This document shows positions 6,718 to 15,145 of a DNA stretch of 64,000 nucleotides, in pieces. The stretch comes from a virus. The translations under genes were made by a program, and so were the position numbers. The notes beneath the pieces were generated by a model. It was not told where the DNA came from. It did no database searches and saw nothing but the letters and a program-made list of their open reading frames with translations. The stretch is taken from IMG/VR virus record IMGVR_UViG_3300046665_000548, positions 1-64,000 of that record. One strand, written 5' to 3'. Each line of letters starts with the position of its first letter. Positions within the stretch are counted from its first letter, which is position 1.

Positions 6718-7227
6718 TTAGCGGCAGCCCTTGTTCGAGTAGGCAGTATGACTGTCGAACTTGGCAATCGGGCGAAGCGTTGCGAAGAAAACCTTCGAAT
6801 TAGCTGAAACCCCAACGTTGTCGGTGCGCTTGTAGTAGTGAGCGCACTTCATCTTAGCAGGAAGCGCAACCTTACCCGTGTAAACCTCTTCGGCAACCTG
6901 CGTCGCTACGGTCCAAGCCTTGGCGTCACGGATTGGCTTGCCGCCACCCGCCCACTGGGTCCAAGAAAACTGCTTAGGCTGCCATACGGTCTTGCAAACA
7001 GTGTTGCCCCATTCGCTTTGAGCCAGAGTGCGGTTGACCGTAATCAGAGCGATCAGCTTCTGCGCATTAACCGATTCGCCGCGACCTTCATGGTACACGT
7101 TTTGCGCGAGACATTCCTTCTCACGAGATTGAGTGAACTTGGCGTGACCGGCCATGGTCGCGAGAGGCAGCACGATTGCTGCGGTCAGGAAGGTAGAAAT
7201 CTTCGAAATGAGCTTTTTTGAAAACAC
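6718..7227 (-). CDS. SleB-type cell wall hydrolase
   Basis: A 169-residue secreted enzyme. Residues 1-29 are a signal peptide (MFSKKLISKI, then a hydrophobic run to GHA). The Hydrolase_2 (SleB) domain follows with ECLAQNVYHEGRGES, the catalytic-type Glu within it, and KQFSWTQW. SleB-family enzymes are lytic transglycosylases or amidases acting on peptidoglycan; this may be the phage endolysin or a wall remodeller. The GTG start has GGGGAAC upstream. It lies opposite to, and converges on, the 6005 gene. Confidence 0.85.
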   Translation of the reverse strand: MFSKKLISKISTFLTAAIVLPLATMAGHAKFTQSREKECLAQNVYHEGRGESVNAQKLIALITVNRTLAQSEWGNTVCKTVWQPKQFSWTQWAGGGKPIRDAKAWTVATQVAEEVYTGKVALPAKMKCAHYYKRTDNVGVSANSKVFFATLRPIAKFDSHTAYSNKGCR

Positions 7228-7343
7228 TCTGTTCCCCTATCGTTGCCGCGCTTCGTGCGCTTGGAGACAACTTAGCAGGGGCAGGTTAAACAAACGTTGC
7301 CAGGATAGGACAAGACTAGCGATGGTTAATGCATGGAAAATGC

Positions 7344-7371
7344 TTGCTATATGGTCGGTTCGTGGTATGAT
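7344..7371 (+). promoter_or_regulatory. Sigma70-type promoter
   Basis: TTGCTA (7344-7349), 16-base spacer, TATGAT (7366-7371). The ATG of the next gene begins five bases after the -10 box, so the transcript should be leaderless. Confidence 0.55.
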
Positions 7372-7376
7372 TAGCC

Positions 7377-7844
7377 ATGCAACTTTTTGTCGATTCTGAT
7401 GGGGTCTTTTACGACTTCACCCAACATGTAATTGATCTGTTCGGTATTCATCCCGATCAGTTCTCTGGCGGTCCGAACGCGATGTGGGAAACCATCAACG
7501 CGAACGACACCTTTTGGCAGACCATGCCTTTGATGCCAGACGCTCTCCTGCTTTGGGAGGCCATCAAACCGGCTCGCCCAATCGTGCTCACTGGGTGTCA
7601 TCGCGACAACTATGACAGCATCGTTACGCACAAGGAAAAGCGGTGGCTGGAGGATTTTAGTCAGTCCAGCATCATCACGTGCTTGTCCAAAAACAAGGCA
7701 ATGCACATGGAGAAGCCTGGAGACATCTTGGTGGACGATACCTATCGTATCATCAAGAAGTGGGAGGCTGCTGGTGGTCGCGGTGTTCTGTTCAAGAACG
7801 CGTCCCAGGCTATCGCTGACTTGAAGACCCTCGGGGTTATCTGA
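7377..7844 (+). CDS. HAD-like 5'(3')-nucleotidase
   Basis: A 155-residue protein of the HAD superfamily. Motif I is FVDSDGVFYDF (residues 4-14), motif II VLTG near 68, and the acidic motif DILVDDTYRII near 116, followed by GGRGVLFKN. The pattern fits NT5C-type deoxyribonucleotidases that dephosphorylate nucleoside monophosphates, so a role in nucleotide pools is plausible. No SD precedes the ATG. Confidence 0.75.
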   Translation: MQLFVDSDGVFYDFTQHVIDLFGIHPDQFSGGPNAMWETINANDTFWQTMPLMPDALLLWEAIKPARPIVLTGCHRDNYDSIVTHKEKRWLEDFSQSSIITCLSKNKAMHMEKPGDILVDDTYRIIKKWEAAGGRGVLFKNASQAIADLKTLGVI

Positions 7845-7847
7845 TCG

Positions 7848-8066
7848 ATGGCTGACGACATGCAGACGCACGTCGCCAAAACGATCTGCTGGGCTGCCGC
7901 GACTGACCTTCGTGAGAGGGACGGTTGCGGCATCTGCTATGAGAACGGTGGCGAATGCAACATGTGGCCGCATTTCATGCGAGAAGCCGATCTCGCTATC
8001 AAAGCGGTTCGCGAATATGCTATGTTGACCCCGAGGAAGAAGCCGAGATTGAACTCGGAACGCTAA
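7848..8066 (+). CDS. Small Cys-rich phage protein
   Basis: A 72-residue protein with DGCGICYENGGECNMW in the middle, which could bind a metal. It starts three bases after the nucleotidase stop. Its own TAA lies within the late box CTAAATA of the next gene. Function unknown. Confidence 0.7.
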   Translation: MADDMQTHVAKTICWAAATDLRERDGCGICYENGGECNMWPHFMREADLAIKAVREYAMLTPRKKPRLNSER

Positions 8067-8069
8067 ATA
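8063..8069 (+). promoter_or_regulatory. T4-late-like promoter box
   Basis: CTAAATA 28 bases upstream of ATG 8098. This downstream gene does have an SD (AAAGGTGG), so this late promoter gives an ordinary leader. Confidence 0.6.
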
Positions 8070-8097
8070 CACGGTATTTTTCGTGTAAAGGTGGCAA

Positions 8098-9657
8098 ATG
8101 ACAAAATCTCCTCGTGAAACTCTCTCCGGCATCCGTGGCTGGATGAGCATCATCAACGAAGCGATTGATCCCGATCAGGCAACGGTGGATCAAGCTGCCG
8201 CAGACGCTGTTCTTGAAGACACACCACAAGCAGCTTTCGGTGACGACGGAGGTTCTACAAGTTCGACAACTACGTCAACTCCACAGCAAGCTTTCGGAGA
8301 ACCAGCAGATACTCCGCAAGCAGCGTTTGGCGAACAGGGCGACACTCCGCAGGCAGCTTTCGGGGAGTCGAAATCATTTCGCGATTACCTCGCGTTGGTT
8401 GAAGGCGATGTAGCAGGTGGTGATCAGCGTAAAGTTGATTCTAAGACCTCGCGAGACGATGACACTCCTGGAAAAGACGAGCCCGTTCTTCCTGGCGTGA
8501 TCGAGAATGCTGAGAATCATCAGAAACACGACCGTGCGCTTGGTGAATATAGCATTCGCGGATGGATGAACGTCATCAGCGAAGCAACTATCTCGGAAGA
8601 TGATGGTGATACTGTTACATCCGGTGATGGCCCAACCGGCGAAACCACCGCAACAGTAGACTCAACTCCATCTAGTAGTACAATCAGTTCTGGCGATGGC
8701 CCAACTGGAGAAACTACTGCAACTGTAGATACAACTCCAACCGCGTCTACCGCGTCCACTGGTGGAGATTATGCTGCCGCTTCCGATGCCGGTAACGGAA
8801 ATAGCTCTGTAGCAGATGCTGGCGCGGCTTCCGACGCAGGTAACGGAAATGGTTCGGTTGATCCGACGCCCGGTGGATCGACTCCTACGGCAGCGTCTCC
8901 CTTCGCATCTGGAACATCGGCTTACGCCAGTCATGGAGTAACCGGCGCTACCCCGGACAATCCTTCTACCATGACTGGTGGGTCTCCGTTCACATCCGGA
9001 ACGTCGGCATATAACAGTTATGGCGCAACGGGCGCAGCGCCAACAGCAGGAGCCGATACAACAGGATCGATTTCTAAGCCTGCCGCTGCGGCTCCCGCCG
9101 CTGGCGCGGGCGGTGAGCGAACTTACACTGTTCAGAAGGGCGACACCTTGTCGGGTATCGCTAAGGCTCAGACCGGTGACGGAAGCCGCTCTAGCTACAT
9201 GAAGATGGCTGCCGATAGCGGGATCAAGAACCCAGACATGATTCAGCCGGGTCAGCAAATTAAGATTGGCGGCGGTTCGGCTGCCGCCCCTGCTGCTCAG
9301 GCGGCTCCTCGCGCGGCGGCTCCAGCAGCAGCGGCCCCAGCGGCCCCAGCGGCGGCTCCTCAGGCGGCAGCCTCGGGAACCGGTGGAGTTGGATCGGATT
9401 CGCGTTATGGTGGCCAGAACAGCGTCGCAAGTGCTCCATCTGGAACTGGCGGTGTCGGTTCGGATTCCCGCTACGGCGGCCAAAATACTCCTGCTCCTGG
9501 CGGGGAAGGCGCTCGTGTTTCCGACGCCGCAAATCGCGGTCGCGCGCCCTCTACGACGGGCAGTACCGGAGCACCGGCAAGCGCCGCACCTGCGCCCGCT
9601 GCTCCGACAGGCGGCGCAAGCGTTCGAGATGCGGCAAATCGCTGGCGTCGCGCATAA
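8098..9657 (+). CDS. Repeat-rich late protein with LysM domain
   Basis: A 519-residue low-complexity protein. It has four copies of a (D/S)TPQ(A/Q)AFGE repeat (about 40-85), two SGDGPTGETTATVD repeats, two SPF(A/T)SGTSAY repeats, one LysM domain at about 342-390 (YTVQKGDTLSGIA), and two GTGGVGSDSRYGGQN repeats. LysM domains bind peptidoglycan. Three segments resemble T4 prohead-protease targeting or cleavage sites: GWMSIINEA near the start, RDYLALVEG near 100 and GWMNVISEA near 150. It is probably a virion or internal head protein that is processed. Confidence 0.75.
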   Translation: MTKSPRETLSGIRGWMSIINEAIDPDQATVDQAAADAVLEDTPQAAFGDDGGSTSSTTTSTPQQAFGEPADTPQAAFGEQGDTPQAAFGESKSFRDYLALVEGDVAGGDQRKVDSKTSRDDDTPGKDEPVLPGVIENAENHQKHDRALGEYSIRGWMNVISEATISEDDGDTVTSGDGPTGETTATVDSTPSSSTISSGDGPTGETTATVDTTPTASTASTGGDYAAASDAGNGNSSVADAGAASDAGNGNGSVDPTPGGSTPTAASPFASGTSAYASHGVTGATPDNPSTMTGGSPFTSGTSAYNSYGATGAAPTAGADTTGSISKPAAAAPAAGAGGERTYTVQKGDTLSGIAKAQTGDGSRSSYMKMAADSGIKNPDMIQPGQQIKIGGGSAAAPAAQAAPRAAAPAAAAPAAPAAAPQAAASGTGGVGSDSRYGGQNSVASAPSGTGGVGSDSRYGGQNTPAPGGEGARVSDAANRGRAPSTTGSTGAPASAAPAPAAPTGGASVRDAANRWRRA

Positions 9658-9664
9658 GTTATTT

Positions 9665-9696
9665 GGAGGGTATGCGTAATATTTCGCGTACCCTCC
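9665..9696 (+). terminator. Hairpin after LysM gene, possible terminator
   Basis: A 12-bp stem (GGAGGGTATGCG with CGCGTACCCTCC) with an 8-base loop starts seven bases after the stop. A second short hairpin follows at 9699-9720. There is no clear T-run, so termination is uncertain. Confidence 0.45.
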
Positions 9697-9741
9697 TGAA
9701 CCGAATTTCAGTGTTCGGTTTCGAATAATCTCGTTATTCAG

Positions 9742-9770
9742 TTGACGAAAAGCTAAAACTACCTTAGACC
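9742..9770 (+). promoter_or_regulatory. Early-type promoter for coiled-coil/AAA+ cassette
   Basis: TTGACG (9742-9747), 17-base spacer, TAGACC (9765-9770), about 31 bases upstream of the GTG at 9802. Confidence 0.5.
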
Positions 9771-9801
9771 CCTGTCACCGAATTTGTCACAGGAGAGGTA
9801 C

Positions 9802-11463
9802 GTGAGCGCATCATCAGCACAGGCCAAACGTTCAACGGCCGAAGACGTTCTAAGTGAAGTCAGTCGTGGCAAGCAGGCGACAGCGCCTAAGCAGCAGGCG
9901 CAAGCCAAGACAAATATCGAAACAAACGCCCTCTATTCAGCAATTTTCTCGGAGAGCCTGACACCGGAGGAGAAGACCGAACAGGTCTCGTCCGTTCTCG
10001 TCGTCGCTGGTACCAAGGAAGATGCTCGGAACCGCGTCAAAGAGCACAACGATTTCAAGGAATGGCTCCAGGATCAGCGCAAGCTGATGGCCCAGGAGGT
10101 CATCAAGCTCACGAATACCGAGACGTTCTCGCAACTCCAGCAAATTTACGACGAACTCGGAAACGGCATCAACAACTTCGAAGAGAAGATGTCGCCGCTG
10201 ACCGATATCGTGGAAGCGCTGTTCAAGCTGCGCACCAACGGGCAGACGCTTAATACGATCAAGGAAATCTCGGAGCAGAAGAAGCTTCGTCAAGAACTTT
10301 CAAATGTTTTCTTCGAAAAACAGCGCGAAGAAGAGAGCATCACATCTATGCTTCGCCAGTACAACGACGACATTATCACTCTCGGTGAGCAGAAGGGCTT
10401 CTTCGGCTTCGGAGGAGTGAAGGAAGAAGCTCGCGTCGAAATTGCTCGCAAACAGCAGCAAATCGCAGAACTGGAAACTCGTCGCGAGGCTATCGCGGCC
10501 GAGGTTGCCGAAACACAGACGAAACTCGACGGCATCAAGTTCACGGGTGAACTCGCGAACGAAAAGATGAAGCTGAAAGAGCTTCTGGACTTGACCAGCG
10601 ACACGCACAAGAAGCGCGTGGACGATTTGGTCATGGCGGCAAACGGGTTCGTGGATAAGGCGGACACGAATATCGCAGTGGTTCGCAGCCAACTCGGCGG
10701 CATGACTACGCAGGTTGAGAATCTGTTCGATGCGAACAATGACATGTCCCGCGTCTATGCGATTCTGGATGAAGGTGAAAAGCGCGCCGAGATCAAGAAC
10801 GCGGCAATTCGCGACGGGCTTATGCCCAAGGAAAACGAGTCCGCCATCGACCGGCTTGCTCGCGAAGAGAAAAAAATGCTGGTTGAAGAGTTCATTGGCT
10901 CACTCCAGCAGTCATCGGTCGATACAGTTGCCACCTTCGCTGATCTCCAGCGTCAGGCTGGCTCCGTGAAGGGCATGCGCGATTCGCTGAACATGCAGAT
11001 CGTGAAGGCTCGTTCCATGGCGACGCGCGGCGTCGCTGGTGTCGCTGACCGGCTCGCAACGGTGGTCAATGCCGTTTCGCAGGCCGCCGTCAATGAATCT
11101 CAGGCATTCGCCGGAGATGCGCTCACGGCAATGCGTGACTCCACCAACCGCATCACCATGCAGGACACCATCAAGAATGCGATGGGTCTGAGCGACGTGA
11201 ACGTGGAATTGGAGAAGGCCCTTGCCGATCTTGGCGAGTTCACCGAGGTTCAGCGCAAAGCTACTGACATTGCGCGTGAAAACCTCACCGACATGCGCGG
11301 CCTCGCAAATCGCATGATGGACGCTGCCCGAGATACTGCCTCGGCCGTCCAAGACAGCCTCGGCGTTGCTGCGGATACTTTCCGCGAGAAGAACGTCGAT
11401 GCTGCTCGTACGGACACCGCCGTTAACAGCGGTGCTTCACCATTCAAACTTGGAAAGGTTTAA
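9802..11463 (+). CDS. Large coiled-coil protein
   Basis: A 553-residue, charged, almost wholly helical protein without signal peptide. It somewhat resembles TelA-type (toxic anion resistance) coiled-coil proteins, but I cannot confirm the family. The GTG at 9802 is chosen for its AGGAGAGG SD; the upstream TTG at 9784 lies within it. It is followed by a ClpB-like AAA+ gene and a membrane protein gene, which suggests that the three work together at a membrane or on a shared substrate. Confidence 0.7.
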   Translation: MSASSAQAKRSTAEDVLSEVSRGKQATAPKQQAQAKTNIETNALYSAIFSESLTPEEKTEQVSSVLVVAGTKEDARNRVKEHNDFKEWLQDQRKLMAQEVIKLTNTETFSQLQQIYDELGNGINNFEEKMSPLTDIVEALFKLRTNGQTLNTIKEISEQKKLRQELSNVFFEKQREEESITSMLRQYNDDIITLGEQKGFFGFGGVKEEARVEIARKQQQIAELETRREAIAAEVAETQTKLDGIKFTGELANEKMKLKELLDLTSDTHKKRVDDLVMAANGFVDKADTNIAVVRSQLGGMTTQVENLFDANNDMSRVYAILDEGEKRAEIKNAAIRDGLMPKENESAIDRLAREEKKMLVEEFIGSLQQSSVDTVATFADLQRQAGSVKGMRDSLNMQIVKARSMATRGVAGVADRLATVVNAVSQAAVNESQAFAGDALTAMRDSTNRITMQDTIKNAMGLSDVNVELEKALADLGEFTEVQRKATDIARENLTDMRGLANRMMDAARDTASAVQDSLGVAADTFREKNVDAARTDTAVNSGASPFKLGKV

Positions 11464-11472
11464 GCGGCTCTA

Positions 11473-11498
11473 AGGGGAGGGTAATTCAGCCCTCCCCT
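11473..11498 (+). promoter_or_regulatory. Hairpin that masks the RBS region of the AAA+ gene
   Basis: AGGGGAGGG pairs perfectly with CCCTCCCCT over an 8-base loop. The only SD-like sequence for the AAA+ gene (GGGGAGGG) is inside the stem, and the start GTG 11501 lies three bases after it. No T-run follows, so a translational switch or processing site fits better than a terminator. Confidence 0.45.
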
Positions 11499-11500
11499 AC

Positions 11501-13711
11501 GTGTCTCCAATGGATTTCATGATTCCTATGTCATCTTCTTATCTCATTCGCGGTGCGGATTATCTTGCCAACTATCCTGATTTCCAACTAGTTGGGCGAG
11601 ACGCCGATCTACGAAAGCTTTCATCAATTCTGATCCGCAAAGAAGCCAATTCGACGCTTCTTGTAGGTCCGGAAGGCGTTGGCACGACCGCTCTTTGTCT
11701 CGGCCTTCAGGCCAGCAAGAGCGATCCGGATGCCCCCTTCGACATCGTTAGCAAGCGTCTGCACTGGCTCGACACCGATGGACTTTTTTCATCCGGCGAC
11801 GGCCAGAAAATCAATGAGTTTTTCCAGAAGGCGATGGACGAACTGTCTCAAACGCCTGACTCGATTCTGATCATCGAAGATACGCGAGATTTCATTGAGG
11901 GCTCTCGCAAGTCCGGCAACGATCACTTCATCAACGCCATCACGATGGCGGTGAAGGCTCAAAAGACCCAGGTCATTCTAGAGGTCCGTGACGGCGATCT
12001 CGATCAAGTTCTTAAGTGGCATAGTGACCTTCGCGAGTCCTATACGCTGCTCGATCTCGAAGAGCCGGTTGGCGACGATTTGAAGAGGATTGTCGAAGGC
12101 GTATCCGCATCACTGACGAAGCATCACGGCATCCCGGTCTCGGCCGACGCCCTTCAGGCTGCTATCGATCTGACCAGCAAATATCGCACCGACGATGGTG
12201 TGCTTCCCGTTGCGCAGCCGAAGCGCTCGCTGGCGCTGCTTGACCGTGCGCTATCCACCTATCGATTGGAAGCCCACAAAAATCCACCGGGACTCTCTGC
12301 GCTCCAGCAGATGCTTGCGCGCGCCGAGTCGGCAGAAGCCACTCAGAGCGTGCAGGGCGAAATCGACGCGTTGCTCAAGGAATGGAACGCTCGTCAGACC
12401 GAGATCAAGCGGCTGTACGGAGAGCAGCGCAAGGGCGAGATCAACATCATCGAGTTGAAGGACGAACTCGTTGAAACCCAGAAGAAAGAAGAGGCTCGAC
12501 GCGCTCAGCCAAAAGAAGATGGCAAGAGCGAACAGGAGCAACAGGCCCCTCGACGCATCGGTCTTTTCACAAAAGCTGCGGCGATGGGAGGCTTCGACTC
12601 GGAAGAGGTGGCAAGTCTCAAAACTCGCATTGGCCAGTTTGAAACCGAACTGGAAAGCAACCGCGATGCATTCCGTAAGCTGACCGAAGAGATCAACAAA
12701 GACCTTCAACTCAGCCGCCCCATTGTGGTGGCGGAGTTCAGCCGTATTTCTGGTATCTCGGCCAACAAGCTTGACGAGGACGAGAGGGCAATTCTGCGCA
12801 ATCTGGACGCTACGTTGCGCACAGACGTGTTCGGTCAGGACGAGTCCATTCTTAAGGTTTCAAACGCTATCAAGGTGGCTCGCGTCGGCCGCCGCAATCG
12901 CAGCAAGCCACAGGCTTCATTCATGTTCCTCGGGCCATCCGGGGTCGGCAAGACCCAGGTAGCCAAGTCTATCGCCAAGGCGCTCAAGGGCGACGAAAAA
13001 GCCATGCTGCGCCTCGACATGTCGGAGTACATGGAAAAGCACGCAGTCGCTAAACTGATCGGCGCTCCTCCGGGCTACGAGGGTTTCGAAGCTGGCGGTA
13101 TTCTGACCAATGCCATGCGCAAGGACCGAAATCGGATCATCCTTTTCGATGAGATCGAGAAGGCGCATCCGGACGTGTTCAACATCCTGCTCCAGGTGCT
13201 TGATGACGGTCGTCTGACTGACAACATTGGCCGCGTTGTGTCATTCGATGAAGCAATCATCATCTGCACGACCAACACTGGTCAGCCACATTTCCTCGAT
13301 CAGAGCTTGAGCTTCGAGGAAGCCGAGCGACGGGCTCTGAAGGACTTGGACGAGACCTACCGGGCCGAGTTCCTGAACCGGTTTAACGGTCGGCAGAACA
13401 TCCTGTGCTTCAATCGCCTTGGTCTCGATTCCATCGAGAAGATCGTTCAGCGTGAACTTCGCGATCTCGATGCCGCATACACGGCGGAAGGTGTTTCGTC
13501 GGAAATCAGCAAGGAAGCAATCAAGAGCTTCTGCGCCGATCATTACGATCCGCGCGTGGGTGCTCGTGGCTTGCCCGGCTACATCCAGTCGAACCTTGAA
13601 CCGATCATCGTGGATCGAATTCTCGATCTTCCGAACAGCCACGGCGTGTTCAAGATCGATTACAATAAGGCGAACCGCATCTTTGACGTGCAATTCGAGG
13701 AGGCGGCATAA
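11501..13711 (+). CDS. ClpB/ClpA-like AAA+ protein with degenerate first ATPase domain
   Basis: A 736-residue double-ring AAA+ protein. The first domain has GPEGVGTTA at 56-64, where the Walker A Lys is replaced by Thr, and a poor Walker B (ILIIEDT, about 122). A coiled-coil middle region covers about 275-440. The second domain is intact: GPSGVGKTQ (about 479), pore-loop GYEGFEAGG, Walker B ILFDEIEKAH (about 547), sensor 1 TTN, Arg finger in FLNRF (about 625) and sensor 2 GARGL (about 686). It should be a protein-remodelling ATPase with one working ring. No ClpB N-domain is seen. Start may be GTG 11501 or ATG 11510. Confidence 0.85.
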   Translation: MSPMDFMIPMSSSYLIRGADYLANYPDFQLVGRDADLRKLSSILIRKEANSTLLVGPEGVGTTALCLGLQASKSDPDAPFDIVSKRLHWLDTDGLFSSGDGQKINEFFQKAMDELSQTPDSILIIEDTRDFIEGSRKSGNDHFINAITMAVKAQKTQVILEVRDGDLDQVLKWHSDLRESYTLLDLEEPVGDDLKRIVEGVSASLTKHHGIPVSADALQAAIDLTSKYRTDDGVLPVAQPKRSLALLDRALSTYRLEAHKNPPGLSALQQMLARAESAEATQSVQGEIDALLKEWNARQTEIKRLYGEQRKGEINIIELKDELVETQKKEEARRAQPKEDGKSEQEQQAPRRIGLFTKAAAMGGFDSEEVASLKTRIGQFETELESNRDAFRKLTEEINKDLQLSRPIVVAEFSRISGISANKLDEDERAILRNLDATLRTDVFGQDESILKVSNAIKVARVGRRNRSKPQASFMFLGPSGVGKTQVAKSIAKALKGDEKAMLRLDMSEYMEKHAVAKLIGAPPGYEGFEAGGILTNAMRKDRNRIILFDEIEKAHPDVFNILLQVLDDGRLTDNIGRVVSFDEAIIICTTNTGQPHFLDQSLSFEEAERRALKDLDETYRAEFLNRFNGRQNILCFNRLGLDSIEKIVQRELRDLDAAYTAEGVSSEISKEAIKSFCADHYDPRVGARGLPGYIQSNLEPIIVDRILDLPNSHGVFKIDYNKANRIFDVQFEEAA

Positions 13712-14514
13712 TGACCAGTTGGCTCATTTGGGCAGCGGTGATCTTCGGCGTCACGTCGATTGTCGTCAATCGCGTGCTGCACTCCCCCGTGGGCCTCATT
13801 GGTGCGACCTCATATAGTGATGCGATCCGTCAGGGTCGCATCATTGAGGCCGGAATGCGGTTCATCTTTCAGTTCATCCAGGGATTGGTATGGTTCTTCC
13901 AGAATGTCCTTTACTGGCCTTGGAGCGTCGGCCGTCGCTTTGTTCTATGGGCTTGTAAGCGTTATTACGCACTGTGGCGCTGGGTCGTTATCGGCAAGGA
14001 CGGCTATAGTTCGAAGCCGCGCGCCGGTATGATGGTTACTGCTACGGTTCTTGCATCGGCATTCGCGATCCCTTTCACGATTTCCATGGCTGAGCTTGCT
14101 GGCGACACCTTCATGTATACCGTCTTTGGCGAGGAAGAGGTCGTATTCTTGCACAACACTCACCTCAGTGAGAAAGGCAAGACACATACTATTGACGGCA
14201 GCTTCACGTATCCAAGCTCTCCCGATACGTCTTTGTACTACGTTGTGGAAGACGACGTATTCAGCAACATCTGGAGCATCGCCAAGCATGGTCGGCTATT
14301 TTACCCGGATAGTGTAGCAAGCTCTGTGCCTCCGGTGCCGAGCCGATGTAAAATCGTGAGCTTCGGTGTGCGTCAAAAGTTCTTTGTGCAGCGCTTGCAA
14401 ATCTATCCACAGATGCTCTATGCGACCTGTTGCCCAGACCAGCATGTTTGTCCGTCTGTTGGCGACATCAAACAGTCGGCCATCTTGCAGCAACCAGTCG
14501 CGAAGAATGATTAG
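13711..14514 (+). CDS. Membrane protein of the coiled-coil/AAA+ cassette
   Basis: A 267-residue protein starting in the stop of the AAA+ gene (TAATG). It has hydrophobic segments at about 5-22, 45-75 and 105-125, then a soluble C-terminal half with several cysteines (PSRCK, YATCCPDQHVC), which would suit an exported, disulphide-bonded domain. It ends at TAG; suppression would add about 15 residues. Family not recognised. The overlap suggests that it is made in step with the AAA+ protein. Confidence 0.7.
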   Translation: MTSWLIWAAVIFGVTSIVVNRVLHSPVGLIGATSYSDAIRQGRIIEAGMRFIFQFIQGLVWFFQNVLYWPWSVGRRFVLWACKRYYALWRWVVIGKDGYSSKPRAGMMVTATVLASAFAIPFTISMAELAGDTFMYTVFGEEEVVFLHNTHLSEKGKTHTIDGSFTYPSSPDTSLYYVVEDDVFSNIWSIAKHGRLFYPDSVASSVPPVPSRCKIVSFGVRQKFFVQRLQIYPQMLYATCCPDQHVCPSVGDIKQSAILQQPVAKND

Positions 14515-15136
14515 TCTCGTACAGTGTGGTGCTGCCAGAGCTTTGCTTGGCTGGACTCATAATGATCTGGCCGCGAAGACCAATGTGCCGGTATCCGTAA
14601 TTGTGGACTTCGAAAGTGGTACGAGTACGCCACCGAGAGAGACTTTAGTCGAACTCCGGTTAGCGTTCACTCTCGAAGGTTGTGTGTTTCGCGACGGCGG
14701 GGTTACGCATCCGCCGCTACGGGACCGCCTTGAACAGAACGAGCGCAAGAACCGCAAAGATGAAAAAGCGCAGCAGAACCTCGCGGACATGAGCAACGAT
14801 GAACTGATGACGCTCCGCGTGACGCTCAATACTGAGCTAGCCGTTGTAAAACGCCAACAGAGCGGAATCATCTCTCGCATCACGACTATCAGCAACGAAT
14901 TGCGTCGTCGGAAGAGCCCCGGCGACACTGTTGATGTGAGCGAACACGCGGTCGTGCGGTATCTGGAACGCCTTCACGGCGTCAACGTGCGTGAAATTCG
15001 TCGCAAGATTAGAGATGCAATTCCGGCTGACGCTGTTCGGGGAGACAAGTTCACAGTAGACGGCATTACCTATGTGATTTCCCACAACGGTCGTGTTACG
15101 ACTCTCTATGAGGACGAATCCTCCGCCGAAGTTTAG
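14507..15136 (+). CDS. XRE-family HTH protein with coiled coil and C-terminal module
   Basis: A 209-residue protein starting inside the end of the membrane protein gene. Residues 5-65 form an XRE-type helix-turn-helix (ARALLGWTHNDLAAKTNVP) like small regulators common in Rhizobiales. A coiled coil (about 75-130) leads to a C-terminal module, SEHAVVRYLERLHGVN, that I have seen attached to various phage and alphaproteobacterial proteins. It probably binds DNA; the target is unknown. It ends at TAG. Confidence 0.75.
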   Translation: MISLVQCGAARALLGWTHNDLAAKTNVPVSVIVDFESGTSTPPRETLVELRLAFTLEGCVFRDGGVTHPPLRDRLEQNERKNRKDEKAQQNLADMSNDELMTLRVTLNTELAVVKRQQSGIISRITTISNELRRRKSPGDTVDVSEHAVVRYLERLHGVNVREIRRKIRDAIPADAVRGDKFTVDGITYVISHNGRVTTLYEDESSAEV

Positions 15137-15145
15137 GAATGTCTC

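Noticed and set aside
7371-8156. 261-codon open frame on the minus strand
   Set aside because: It lies opposite the nucleotidase and small Cys-rich genes, has no domain and is best explained as a shadow.
8662-9483. 273-codon minus-strand frame
   Set aside because: Antisense of the repeat-rich LysM gene; low complexity on one strand keeps the other open.
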